Shown: positions 35,926 to 46,860 of the stretch, in pieces
Position numbering within the stretch: the stretch's first letter is position 1
Layout of the letters: every line of letters starts with the position of its first letter
Assembly (NCBI GenBank): GCA_014058105.1
Contig: JACGCM010002220.1
Coordinates: 124,001 to 188,000, forward strand
DNA from: Kingdonia uniflora
Lineage: Eukaryota > Streptophyta > Magnoliopsida > Ranunculales > Circaeasteraceae
Direction of reading: 5' to 3'
DNA: 64,000 nucleotides
The notes under the pieces: model-generated
What the model was told of the DNA's origin: nothing
Seen by the model: the letters and a program-made list of their open reading frames with translations, nothing else
Database searches by the model: none
Program-made: the position numbers and the translations under genes

Positions 35926-36864
35926 ATACTCATGAGTTCTATTAAGCGTTAAATCCCAACTTTACTCTATAAAATTGTGATCTTAATCTTAAAGTGTATT
36001 TTAATAGAGTCTTTGCCAAGAAATTTATTCAAAACTATTAGATGTTGCGATCCTTATTCTAGTATCTTGGTGTTATAATCCCTAAAGTTCTATAAAGTTT
36101 GTATATTCTAGCCAAATGACCTATTTATTACGAATATGAAGGGTATTTGATGTTTAGTTGACAAGTGGTCTCACCCCAAAGTCTGTTGAGTTCATAAGAT
36201 AGGTAGATTAGAACTAACATTTTATGGTACTATAGGTTGTTATTAGTGCATATATACTTCTAAATATTATCAAGTAACATTTAATTGCACCTAAATATGT
36301 AAAATTGGTTCCTTAGACACTAAGTTTCTAGGAAATAAAACTAAGTCAATTCCCAATTGATCTATAATTATTTGCCATTGACATTTAACTGTGATTTAGA
36401 TATGACTCCTAGTCGTATTTTAAATTAGTCTTGGTTTTTGTATTATCTTTGATCTCTGGTCAGGATAATTAGTATCTTATAAGCATACTATTAATATTTT
36501 ATAAGCTATCATAAGATACTTAAATAGGTATTTAATATATTTTCTCATATCACATATAAGTTAGTTAGTTTTCCTATACACGGTACCCATTCCCAAAAAA
36601 TTTAAAAAATATTTTCATACAAAAATTAAAAAATAGATTCCCCCAAGGGTAGGTCCAGTCAATAAATTTTTTTTTATAAAAAAATTAACCAAAAATTGTG
36701 CTTTAAAAGCCAATTTTAGTGTTTGCACCGCTCTGACTTGGTCTAGGTCAAGGCCTAAATCGGGTTGACTGGTCTAGACCGGTTTGACTTGATCAACTGG
36801 CTTGATATGTATGTTACTGTTACAGCACGAGACGTGCTACTGCTACAATATACGTTTGGGTCCC

Positions 36865-37105
36865 ATACCACGTCAGCTGTTATGTATCTGCCACGTCAAC
36901 ATGGTGGATCCCTTCTGCCATATCAGCATGCCACGTGTTCATGACACATGTCTGCCACATCAACAGGGGTAGGCCCCACCTATTACGTTAGTATGCCACG
37001 TATATATGAAATGTATCTGCCACGTCAGTATATAATGGGTCTCTGTGCCATGTGTCCTTGATACGTGTTACTGTGGGCCCATCCCTGCCACGTCAGCACC
37101 TAATC
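36865..37105. repeat. Cluster of TGCCACGTCAGC-type motifs
   Basis: At least eight CCACGT(C/G) or close variants lie within 240 bp (near 36869, 36891, 36931, 36957, 36993, 37019 and 37088), often as TGCCACGTCAGC. The ACGT core is the binding site of plant bZIP/bHLH factors. In this setting it may be a regulatory repeat of an LTR. Confidence 0.65.
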
Positions 37106-37630
37106 TGGTATGAGTTTGTAGATTAAGTCTGATCCTAGTAATTTTCAAAAAAATTTATCTGGATCTGGTCAGATTTGGTGACGTCATCATGATGTTTAAA
37201 TAAAAATAAAAAAAAACAAAAACTAGCTGACGTCATCCTGACCTAATACGCCATCAAATAGTGGGTTTTTATCCATGAACTGCCCAGTTTTACACCATTT
37301 TCCTAGGGACAGGGACATCTCCTAGAAGAGTGTGATATATGGACGTGATCGTTACATAGTAGGCTACGCGACAAAATAATAAGTACATCAATCCGATAAC
37401 TAGAATGATCCCTATTTAAGTTTGAAAACAACCCTTTCACAAGGGTAAAAATCACTAAAATATTTTTAATAATTTTAAAAAAAATTACGAGTCCAGTAAT
37501 ACACAGAGGGTTATATACTTTCACTTAAACTCTCCCCAAAAACCCTAATGGTATATGAGCTTGTTAGGAGTTTAGTAGGACACCCCAACCCAGTTGGTTT
37601 CCCACCTTGGGCTGGATCCAACTTCTAACA

Positions 37631-37884
37631 AGATCCAATTAAAAGCCAAGTCTTTTTGTTAAGAGTCGTATTGATTTGTCCATAATTTAAAATTTCTTTC
37701 GTCCTTTAAAATACATTGAACTAGTTGAATAGTTGTCTTTCGTCTACCCTTTAGAGTTTTTGCTAATGTTATTTGTTCCAAAGTAACAATGCCTTAAGAA
37801 TTTCTTATTACGGGTTCAGTTGAAATCTTGAAGAACTTGATTACCCTTGCTTCTCGTGAGATTTCACTTGCATCAGGTGCTAAT
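37631..37884. other. Spacer before the 37.9-kb copia element
   Basis: AT-rich, nothing recognised. Confidence 0.4.
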
Positions 37885-37953
37885 ATATTAGAGAACACAT
37901 GTTACACAAGGTAACATAGGCAACATGTGGGAAGTATGAATAACACCTCGGTA

Positions 37954-40474
37954 AAATTTGGAGATAGTTCTACAATTGCTGTTATGGGGAAAGGCGATAT
38001 CAAAATTTAGGCTAAAAATCATACTCATCAGACTATCTCAAATGTTTTCTATGACCCAAACTTGAAGAGTAATTTGCTCAACGCGGGGCAACTTCAAGAG
38101 AAGGGATATGTGATCATCATCAAGAATGGAGTCTGTCAGAATGAAGATCTGAAGAGGGGCTTGCTAATTGCACAGGTAAATATGACTCCAAATTGAATGC
38201 TTCCGTTAAGCATCACACATGATGCTCTTCCTTGTTTTTCAAGTATGATGAAAAAACAAGGCTGGATATGGCATCTTCGTTATGGCCACTTGAACTTCAG
38301 TAACCTAAAGCTCCTTCATTAGAAGAATATGGTGACGGGAATCCCTCAGATTGATTGACATTCGCAAGTATTGAAGGTTGAGTTATTGGAAAATAACACC
38401 GGGATTCATTTCCAGAGGAGATATGGAGCGGTAGAAAACCAAATATAGAGCACTTGGGGAATCTTTGGGTATATAGAATATACCCATATTCTGAAAGAAT
38501 GGAGAACAAAGCTAGACGATAAAGGTCATAAATGTGTTTTTCTCGGTTATAGTGATAGTTTAAAAGTTTATAAACTCTATCATCCTACAACTGAGAAAAT
38601 CATCATTAGTCGAGATGTGATTTTCGACGAAGAAAATACATGGAAATAGAATGTTAAAGATGCGGGAAAGCCAGTATTGGTGGTCTTCGATGATGAAGAA
38701 AGTCATCCACCAGTTTTGGATGGTGAAATGCAATTACCACTCACGCCTGCACAGAGCTCAACTAGCCTTTCTTCAACAATGGTACTATCACAATCTGTAC
38801 CATCTGATCAAGGCCTCAAAGAACTTGCAGGAGATCAGCGTACTTGGAAGATTATGATCTAAGTGGATTGGATTAATTAGATGATCCAACTATATACTTT
38901 ACTTATTTGTTAGAAGTGACCCAATTGCTTTCAATGATGCTATTCAAGAACCAAAGTGGCAGGAGGCCATGAATGACGAGGTCGAAGCTATCAAGAAGAA
39001 TAAGACGTGGAGTTGACTAATCTCTTGGATGGGTACAAGTCGATCGGTGTGAAGTGGGTATACAAGATGAAGTTGAATGCTGAAGGAAAAGTAGAAAAAT
39101 ACAAGGCAAGGTTGGTAGCTAAGGGTTATAAGCAACAACAAGGCGTTGACTACGAAGATGTGTTTGCTCTAGTCATACGACGTGATACTATCAGGATGAT
39201 AGTTGCAATAATAGCACAAAACTTGTGGCCTCTTTTTTAGCTGGACGTGTAGTCAACATTTTTACACGGACATCTCCAAAAAATTGTGTGCGTCGATCAA
39301 CCACCTAGTTACGTGCAGAAAGGTAGAGAGAAGAAGGTGTACCAATTGAGGAAGACCTTATATGGACTAAAACAGGCACCAAGAGCTTGGTATAATTATA
39401 TAGAGGCATACTTCGTGAAAGTGGGGGTTCCATAAGTATCCATTTGAGCACACACTTTTCATAAAAGTTAGAACCGATGAATAATTTATGGTAGTGTGCT
39501 TATATGTGGACGACTTGATATACACTGGCAACGATTGTACGATATTCAAGGATTTTAAGCGATCGATGATGGCGGAGTTTGAGATGTTAAATCTCATAAT
39601 GATGCGCTATTTTTTGGGCATAGAAGTAGTTAAGTCTGATGCGGGTTTTTTCATATTACAGAAAAAATATGTTCAGCAGATTTTGGAACAGTTCCAAATG
39701 AATGATTACAATCCAGTGCGCGCGCCAATTGAAGTTGGATTGAAGCTAATGAAGGATCCCGAAGGAAAAAAAGTTGATAACATATTGTATAAGCAGCTTG
39801 TGGAAAGTCTCATGTACTTAACCGCGACGAGGCCAAATATTCATCACGATGTCAGCCTCAACAGTCGATACATGGAGAATCCAATGGAGTTTCATCTTAA
39901 TGTTGCAAAAAGAATTTTGCGATACTTGAAAGGCACGACCGGGTTGGGAATATTTTACAAGAAAAGAGAGGCTACTTATTTAAGCGAATATACTGATAAC
40001 AATTATAGTAGAGATTCCAATAACAGGAAAATCACCTCTGAGTATGTTTTTATGTTAGGATCAGGAGCGATTTCATGGTCATCTAAGAAGCAGTCGTCGA
40101 TTGTTTCTTTATCTACCACAAAAGTAGAGTATATCACTGCTGCGTCTTGTGCATGTCAAGCAATATGGTTAAGAAGAATATTAGGTGAAGTAGGGTTTCA
40201 TCAAAATAGGGAAACTCCTATTTATTATGATAATAGTTCAATAATCAAATTGTCGAAAAATCAAGTTCAACACGAGAGAATAAAATACATTAATGTGCAT
40301 TACCATTTCCTGCGAAATCTAGTGAAAGATGGGACGATTGATCTTATCCACTGCAGGAGCGAAGATCAAGTTGGAGACATTTTTACCAAAGCCCTCAAGT
40401 TAGACCCGTTTGAGAAACTTTGGAAGCTACTTAGAGTTTGTTCGTTTAAAGGAGGGAGCTACAAGGAAACTTGA
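37954..40474 (+). pseudogene. Copia Pol remnant (protease edge, integrase C-end, RT, RNase H)
   Basis: In order: VKFGDSSTIAVMGKG (protease edge), WHLRYGHLNFSNL (GAG-pre-integrase), a jump that removes the DDE core, then KCVFLGYSDS and RDVIFDEENTW (integrase C-end). RT starts near 38930 ([40 protein letters not shown]), and the longest intact piece is 39488-40474 (328 codons) with CLYVDDLIYTGN, GIEVVKSDAGFF, ATRPNIHHDV and RNase H YTDNNYS. There are several stops and at least two frame changes. Confidence 0.9.
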
Positions 40475-40528
40475 CATAACAGAAAGCGGTACATTTACTT
40501 CCTTAAAACTAGTGTTAAGGGAGGGTGT

Positions 40529-40650
40529 TAGAGAACACATGTTACATAAGGTAACATGGGCAACATGTGGTAAGTATAAATAACACTTCGGTCTAGAATT
40601 GTGGCTTGGTTAATCTCAATAAAGACATGTAATAATGTATGGTAGGGCTG
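40529..40650 (+). repeat. 3' LTR of the 37.9-40.6 kb copia element (right end uncertain)
   Basis: Begins TGTTAGAGAACACATG after the polypurine tract and contains TATAAATAA (about 40576). The right end is obscured by the adjoining AT-rich element. Confidence 0.6.
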
Positions 40651-41460
40651 CAACTTTTGTTCGAACTTCCAATTTTTTCTGATTTCCGATCCGATATTTT
40701 CGACTTTGGAACCCTATTTTGCAGATCCGATTTCCGAAAATCCAATTTCCAATTTTTTTCAGAAAAATTTGGATCGAAATCGGATAGCTGTGTGCAATTC
40801 TGAAATTCTAAATTTTATGATCTGATTATTCTGAATTTTTCGATCCAATTATTTCAAAAACCATCTAATCCGATTATTCCGAATATCCCTCTAATCCAAT
40901 TTAATTCTGAATAATCCAAATTGAAACATAAAACATTAGACCTTAAGATTCTTATCCTAGGGCATTCTCCACCGCCTCTTCTTCTTTATTCTCCACTGCC
41001 TCCATTCTCCACTGCTATCCACTTCATCTACTCTTAAGTTAAATCTCTACCGCCTCCACTCCCTATACTCTTAAGTTAAATCTCTACTGCCTTCATTCTT
41101 CATTCTCCACTGCCTCGATTTTGATTCGCAGTGAAGAAAAAAAGTTAAATCTCATCTCTGGCTTCGATTTTAAATCTTTAATTCTTGGATAAGTAAGAAC
41201 TCTGTTATTATGGTTTGATTTAAAGAAGTGTAAACTCTGTTATTCTAAAATTTATTTTGAAATTTATTTTGAATTTATTCCTAAATAGTCGGAATTCTGA
41301 AATTTCTGAAAAATTCCAAAATTTCCGAATTCGGATTCATTTTTATAGTTATGAAAAAAATCGGATCGGATCAGAATAAATTTTATAGTTCCGAAAAAAA
41401 TTAGAGAAATTCCAATCCCCTCTATTTCTTATCCGATCCGATCCGAAAACAGCACACAAT
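40645..41460. mobile_element. Putative hAT-like non-autonomous element with inverted CCGATCCGAT arrays
   Basis: The left end TAGGGCTGCAAC resembles hAT termini. TTCCGATCCGAT-type words fill 40680-40760, and their complements (ATCGGATCGGATCAGAA, then CCGATCCGATCC in mixed orientation) fill 41350-41450, giving a long imperfect foldback. The middle (40960-41160) has repeated CTCCACTGCC and CTTAAGTTAAATCTCTAC words. The right terminus does not match cleanly and no TSD was found, so the class is tentative. Confidence 0.45.
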
Positions 41461-41529
41461 AGTTTGGCATTGCTTGTTTAACGGCTTACGTAGCCTATTT
41501 TAGTTTCTCTTATAATGCCTATATATAAT

Positions 41530-42155
41530 ATAAAGCTTGCCATATGTTAGTGGATGCTGAAAAGAGGCAATTGAATGAACTCTCGGTGAGACGGTGGTTG
41601 AAATGGCTTAAAGACAGAAAATATATTCGATGAGTTCTTGTATGTGGTGGCAAAACATCGCCCGAAGAATATGGTGCGTAATCAGATTTGGCGAACCAAC
41701 CAACCCTGCTTTGTTTAGCCATAAGATGGGTCACAAGATCAAGAAAATCAATGAAAAATTTGATGCTATTGCAAAGGAGAAGAATAATTATCAGTTAAGT
41801 GTTGAACCTTTTAATTTAGATAAAACTGGGAAACTTACTCTTCCATGGTGATTTTAAATGTTGTGGGAAGAGAAAATGATAAATAAAAGTTGGTGAAGCT
41901 GTTAATTAACTCCCCGAATCTAGAGATACTTGCTAAGTTAGTCTATGATGACGAGTTGATCAAGCAGCACTTCAATTTAAGGGTGTGGGTACATGTCGGT
42001 GAAGATTTCAATGTCAAAAGACTTGTACAAGAGGAAGTAAACCTGATGATAAATCAAGCCTGGAAAGTATGGTAAATGAACTACAAGAGAAGTTGCGTAG
42101 AAAGAAATTCCTACTTATTCTAGATGACATCTGGAATAAAAACCGCGCAAAGTGG
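41530..42155 (+). pseudogene. NLR piece 1: Rx-type coiled coil and start of NB-ARC, P-loop deleted
   Basis: Rx_N phrases DAEKRQLNELSVRRWLKWLK and FLYVVAKHRP (about 41550-41670), then LFSHKMGHKIKKINEKFDAI (about 41715). NB-ARC resumes with VGREND and KLVKLLINSPNLE, but the sequence then jumps to ILAKLVYDDELIKQHFNLRVWV, so the Walker A GxGGxGKTT segment is absent. Kinase-2 is visible as FLLILDDIWNKN (about 42100-42145). Frame changes lie near 41690, 41850 and 42070. The piece ends exactly at the CACTA insertion. Confidence 0.85.
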
Positions 42156-42176
42156 CACTGTACGAATAACTCAATT

Positions 42177-42365
42177 TTATGACGGGCCAAAACCGTCGTG
42201 ATTCCCGTCGCTAACGAGCCGTCGTTTATATATTTCGATGGAAAAGTCCCGTCGCAAAACATAAATTTTGTGACGGTCTCCCCCGTCGATAATTTGCGTC
42301 AGTTCAAAACCGTCGCAAGTTTGCTCAAATGTAGTATCCCAAAATAGCTATTACGACGGCTTTGG
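42177..42365. repeat. Left subterminal CCGTCG repeats of Pack-CACTA 2
   Basis: About ten GACGG, CCGTCG or CCGTCGCAA words in both orientations lie within 190 bp, the normal CACTA subterminal array for transposase binding. Confidence 0.8.
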
Positions 42366-42661
42366 TTGGTTGAAATTTTTGTTGCTTATTTGCGACTAAT
42401 TCTCCTTGAATGTCTATTTATGAAACAACTAAAATAAATCTATCGTATTTATTGTCCTTGATTTGCGACAATTGCATTGTATAAAGCTGAATAACATAAA
42501 AAGAAAATACCATATGAAAGAAAATGAATTCCATTTTATTATAAAAATGATATAGTACATACAACATATTCATTCAAAATTTTGTATATAGTTCCTCCAA
42601 ATAGAACTTAAAAATAATTTTTAGCAACAACTACTCTTTAAACTGCCTTCCATCTTTCGTT

Positions 42662-42895
42662 TGCTTCACGATAGTATAGACATTCCAAAATACCATTCCA
42701 TTGTTACCTTCGGTACCTCGTAATTGGTTTCTGCCTTACCACTCATGGTGTCCTTGGCAGAGGTGTATGCATCGTCTGCCTTCTGTTTTGTACCTTCTCC
42801 ATATTTGGAGCTTCCCCTGTCTTTTCATAGGCAAAGTATGATGCTTGATTGGACTTCTCTGACACGAAATTCATAGCTGGATGGACCTTATTCAC
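42662..42895 (-). pseudogene. Captured LEA-like gene fragment
   Basis: The minus strand reads AMNFVSEKSNQASYFAYEKTGE, then after a one-base frame change SKYGEGTKQKADDAYTSAKD followed by TMSGKAETNYE. The Ala/Lys/Asp/Thr-rich 11-mer-like pattern is that of LEA_4-type late embryogenesis abundant proteins, which protect cells during desiccation. The fragment is short, frameshifted and inside the CACTA element, so it is a capture relic. Assignment rests on pattern only. Confidence 0.6.
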
Positions 42896-43792
42896 CTATG
42901 GGGGATCGGAAGAAAAGAGCTGGAACTTGAGATATAGACATGGGGATCATAAGTATGTTTTTGATTCAATGGTTCAATTGTATTGCAGAGCTATAAGGGT
43001 TTAAATTGATCCAAACTAAAGAAAAAAATATTAGTCCATGTTAAGGGGCTTACCAGTTGACAATGCAATGCCGGAAAGACTTCTACAGGCTAGGCTCACC
43101 AGAATAGTTAAATCTTGGGACCTGATGTTAAAGGACATACAAAATGTTAGAAAGGGTACAATGCGCAAGGGATTTTTAGAAATATAAATGCACCCAATCA
43201 TTCATTTTCTCTATTAGACAGATATTATTGTTTCAAGAGATGATATAATAGATAAAAAGTTAGCAACAGTCCAGCTAGGAGTAAGGTGGGTACCTTCGTA
43301 TTTGCCAAGACGATCTCAAGGTCTCATAGACAAAGAAGCTGATAGCTATACTAGGTCCCACCTCTTGCATCATACAAATTATTGGCAACATAGAATTAAA
43401 ACAGATGCTTAAGCCATAAACATTAGCAACTCATAATTCAAATACATTATCCCATATCATCAAAATTATTGGCTTTGCTGAAAAATCCACATTTGGCGAT
43501 CCCCCAAGCTACAAAAATTACCATTATATTGTTCCCTGTGATAGCTAGACCGTGTTTGATTTATGAAAATGAAGGAAAAAGAAAGTCATTTTTCAAGGAA
43601 TTTGCACTGCCATGAATATGGTAGAAAAAATAGCATTTAATTGCTTAGTACCACTAACAAAACAAAAATGCCAAAGGTAATATAGGTAGCCCAAGTATGT
43701 TTGCTTATTCTATGAATAAAAAATAAAGACCAAGTCTGTATAATGAAGAGTCTTCATAAGCTAGTCTATGTAGTAGCATTTCTAGGGATTAC

Positions 43793-45272
43793 CTATAGAA
43801 TTCGGCAAAAAGATCTTTATCGCTTATATAAGCAAGTAGTTTAACCACCTGAAAAATAATCAGGAATAGAATCAGCGGCAACATGATGAAGATCATCAAC
43901 AAATAATAAAAACTATCTTCTCAAATGTCTCCTCAATAGCTTCATCACTCAACTTCACACTTCCACCCTTCTTCAGGATATTATCACATAAACTAGCTAA
44001 TAATTCTGCGCTCGAACTTCCGGCAACTCCTTTGTTGCAGAATACTTCAAAAGTCTCTTTAAGGGCCTAAAAAGCATTAACAAAGAAGAAGAAACCACAA
44101 GATAGTAAACTTCAAATGAGAATAAAATGAAAAAAAGGTGTGCATAGATAAACGATAATCTCAGAAACAAACCTTGTGAAATAGAGAGTGGTTTAAGAAG
44201 CAATCGTTCACATATGTCATGTATTTGTCGTGAAACTCGATTATTTTTCTCACAAACATCTGAAAACCAGAAAGATCAATTAAGCTTTACTTCTCAATTT
44301 TTTAATCGAAAAACCAGCTCTAAGCATTTATCGATTTACATGTTCCTGCAGACCAACCACATCTCTCTTTTCTGCCTGAAAAAAATATAAATATTAGCCA
44401 GCATCACTAATCTAGTACCGGATATACTATCTATCATACAAAATAACCAATACACAATAAGCTTATAAAATGAATACAGATGTTGGAAAATAATACTCAG
44501 GACTCTCCAGACGCCAACACCAAAAATAAGCAAAATCACTTACACAAATTATTGATCCATCTCGTATCCAGAAATAGAAACCTTTTTTTGCAATATGTTT
44601 CCAACAGTGTAATCAACGTTAGGAGTCCATGGTTATGCAGGTAGCAGAGTTCGGGCCTCTCCCTTAAAGAAACTAGCTAGTAAAACTTGACGATTACAAC
44701 CAACCATGAAGAAAATGCTAACCACTAAGAAAGCAAATCAGAATGTGATACTTTAATTTAGATCTTCTAATTGACCACTCACGAAACCAACTATATGTTG
44801 ACCCAGTGGAAAAGATAGGGTATATCTCTCTTGGGGTGCAGGGTTCGATTCCGACCTCCATGTAGGTTTCGATGTTAGTATGTGCCCGTCGGCTTGCCTG
44901 GTTCGTGTGGTTTGCGGGCGATTGCACGAACCCTAGGGGATGTAGTCGGGAATTGACGATCCACGGAAACCCCTAGAATCAAAAAAAAAAAAAAAACTCT
45001 TAACAACTAGGATTTTCTTTCTCAATAATTAAAATACAGCATCTATTTCTCAGAGTTACCCTCCAGTCTCACACCGCTATTTCTATTAGGTAAGGTTAGT
45101 GTTCCTCCTACCTTGGCCGCAATGAAGATCAAAAAATCTATATAATCTCAAAATTTAACTTCTATAAAATACATTTATGCGTTAGGGTAAAAAGAAGATA
45201 ATAACCAACCTTCTTGTTACTTGCGGCATCTTCTGCTTGTTTGACCAAAGCAGACCCTTTAGCCGTAACATG
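43793..45272 (-). pseudogene. CUL1: Captured CULLIN1 gene fragment, five exons with introns
   Basis: Five exons on the minus strand read as consecutive parts of plant CUL1: 45210-45272 (HVTAKGSALVKQAEDAASNKK), 44340-44375 (AEKRDVVGLQEH), 44173-44259 ([18 protein letters not shown] through FLNHSLFHK), 43917-44066 ([19 protein letters not shown] through [12 protein letters not shown]) and 43793-43848 (VVKLLAYISDKDLFAEFYR). Acceptors are AG in all five; donors are GT except after the 43917 exon, where it is AT. CUL1 is the scaffold of SCF ubiquitin ligases; the fragment covers part of the middle helical repeats and lacks the SKP1- and RBX1-binding ends. Introns are retained, so the capture was from genomic DNA and not from mRNA. 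Confidence 0.92.
44785..44996 (+). mobile_element. tRNA-derived SINE inserted in the captured CUL1 intron
   Basis: Box A-like TTGACCCAGTGG (about 44797) and box B GGGTTCGATTCC (about 44841) are spaced as in tRNA-derived SINEs. The unit ends in a run of A residues at 44980-44996. It lies between the first two captured CUL1 exons. A TSD is not evident. Confidence 0.75.
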
Positions 45273-45309
45273 CTACATAAATGACACCCAGAAAAAGTAA
45301 AAATAAGAT

Positions 45310-45511
45310 AACATTGGAGCACTGTTATAAATGTGAAGTCTACACAAAAGGACGGATCACCAAGACTGCAGAAGCCAAGAAACTTAATTGCAAAGCTAAA
45401 ACTACCCTCCGAGAATGACGAGCTCAACGTCACGTCCGGCTGCTTGTTCTCCACACACAACTCTTCAATCTTCAACTCAACCATCTCTTCTCCTCCAATT
45501 ATTACCTCCAA
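45310..45511 (-). other. Exon-like open frame of unknown origin in Pack-CACTA 2
   Basis: A minus-strand frame starting MEVIIGGEEMVELKIEELCV lies directly upstream, in transcription order, of the first captured CUL1 exon and downstream of CAA/ACAAAC microsatellites that look like a 5' leader. It is not CUL1 sequence and I do not recognise it. It may be the first exon of a third captured gene or a chance frame. Confidence 0.35.
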
Positions 45512-45526
45512 TCACAAACATCCTAA

Positions 45527-45617
45527 ATCAACAACAACAACAACAACAACAAACACAAACACAAACACAAACACAAACACAAATACAAACGCAAACACAA
45601 ACACAAACACAAACACA
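45527..45617. repeat. Microsatellites (CAA)n and (ACAAAC)n
   Basis: A run of CAA triplets (about 45528-45550) passes into ACAAAC hexamers (about 45551-45616). Confidence 0.95.
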
Positions 45618-46121
45618 TAACAAAAATCAAATCAATCACAAATCACACTAAACCCTAACTAATCCAAATCTGCCAAAACCTCAATAATCAACACCTAATT
45701 TCAAATTCTAACATCAAATGAAGCACAAAACACAGATCTTGCAACTCGAATTCAAATCAAACATTCAAACAGATCATTTCAAGGGATTATGATTCACAAA
45801 CAAGTCAAATCAATCCATCTTAGATGAATCATAGCTAACTAAATTTCAGATAGCACACCTGTGGAAGACCGTAGAAACATATGTCTAAGAAATAAAGGGA
45901 TTTCATAAGTTTTGAATCGATGAACTTATGAGGGAGGGAAACAAGTTGGTGAATTTCAGAAGGCAGGGGCTCTCTAAAAAGAAGCAAGAGAATATAACAC
46001 GAGTTATATCCGTTTTAAGTATGAAAAATGACCCTATTTTGACTTTTTTCATCCGTCACAAATAAGCGACTACCAAAGTCAGTCATAAATTCTGTCAAAA
46101 ATTAGTTAATTTGTTATAGTG

Positions 46122-46860
46122 TGGGAACACTTGAGAACTACGTTACAAAGGAAGCAAAATCATAATTACTACATGTAAGATTGAAGTTGCATCTTTAATG
46201 GGGACACGTAAGAATAAGTGTGGAGGTGTTCCATTAGCAGCGTAGATGTATTCTAAAAAAGACGAGCAAGAGTGGTTGTCGATCAAAATCAGTGAAATTT
46301 GGGATCTTACTGGAGATGAGGATGGAATATTACCTACTTTCGAGTTGAGTTGCGATCAAAGATTGTTTCTCATACTGTTCAATATATCCCAAGATTTATT
46401 CGATAGAGAAAATCACATTAAGTCAACAATGGATGGCAAAAGGATTCCTTCAACCATCCGGTGGAAGTAGGTTGATGGAGGTTGTTGGCAATGAATACTT
46501 TAACATACTGTTACAGATTTCTTTCTTTGGCGAACTGAAAAGAAACAAATTAGGAGATATAGATTCATGCAAGATGCATGATCTTATTCATGATCTTGCA
46601 AAACATTTTTCATGAAGAATAGTAGGGTATCTAATATTTCTGAAGTACGTCATGCAAAGGTGGTTCTGGACCAGGAATGCCGCATAATTACAGAAGTGTT
46701 GGACGGAGCAAAAAAATTATGGACGATTTTAATTCATTCCATATTGAAAGAAAGAATCGTAAATTTCTCTGACAATATGTCCTTGATCTTTATGTGCTTA
46801 CGGGTGCTTGATTTGAGTCACTCTGCAATTACTTCTTTACCAGATTCAGTTGGAGTTGGA
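46122..46860 (+). pseudogene. NLR piece 2: late NB-ARC, MHD and first LRR
   Basis: Starts WEHLRTTL after the restored TGG, then EVASLMGT-like wording, KDEQEWLSIKISEIWDL, a CFAYCSIFPKD-like region in another frame, GGSRLMEVVGNEYFNILLQ, SCKMHDLIHDLAKHFS (MHD motif intact, about 46565-46612) and LRVLDLSHSAITSLPDSVG (first LRR). Several stops and frame changes. It ends at the copia junction near 46860. Confidence 0.88.

Larger units (their letters stand above)
33364..37630. other. Unclassified, probably retroelement-derived non-coding DNA
   Basis: 4.3 kb without a supportable gene. The first 12-15 bp still align to the copia internal region. The rest begins TGTTAATATAAC and ends GGATCCAACTTCTAACA, which would suit TG...CA LTR termini, but I could not match the two ends as a repeat pair or find a TSD. 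It contains a short tandem repeat at 35750-35925 and the ACGT-core cluster at 36840-37105. The frame at 35295-35621 (minus) has no recognisable domain. Confidence 0.5.
37885..40650 (+). mobile_element. Decayed Ty1/copia element with truncated 5' LTR
   Basis: A roughly 65-bp LTR piece (ATTAGAGAACACATG... to CACCTCGG, 37888-37953) is fused directly to protease-region sequence. It matches the start of the 3' LTR at 40529 (TGTTAGAGAACACATG). Leader, gag and most of the protease are missing, and the integrase core is also deleted. A polypurine tract (AAGGGAGGG, about 40520) precedes the 3' LTR. Confidence 0.82.
42156..46121. mobile_element. CACTA transposon carrying CUL1 and LEA fragments (Pack-CACTA 2)
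   Basis: Left end CACTGTACGAATAA, right end read inward CACTATAACAAATTAA; both continue into related AATTTT(A/T)TGAC-type words. The insertion is flanked by TGG at 42153-42155 and 46122-46124, the 3-bp target duplication expected for CACTA. Joining the flanks restores the NB-ARC phrase WEHLRTTL after kinase-2. Subterminal GACGG/CCGTCGC repeats are dense at 42177-42365 and recur at the right (GTCACAAATAAGCGAC). No transposase is encoded. It contains CUL1 exons, an LEA-like fragment, an unassigned minus-strand exon-like frame, a SINE and microsatellites. Confidence 0.92.

Noticed and set aside
45333..45651. Plus-strand frames ending in TNTNTN or QTQTQT
   Set aside because: They are translations of the ACAAAC microsatellite, not genes.
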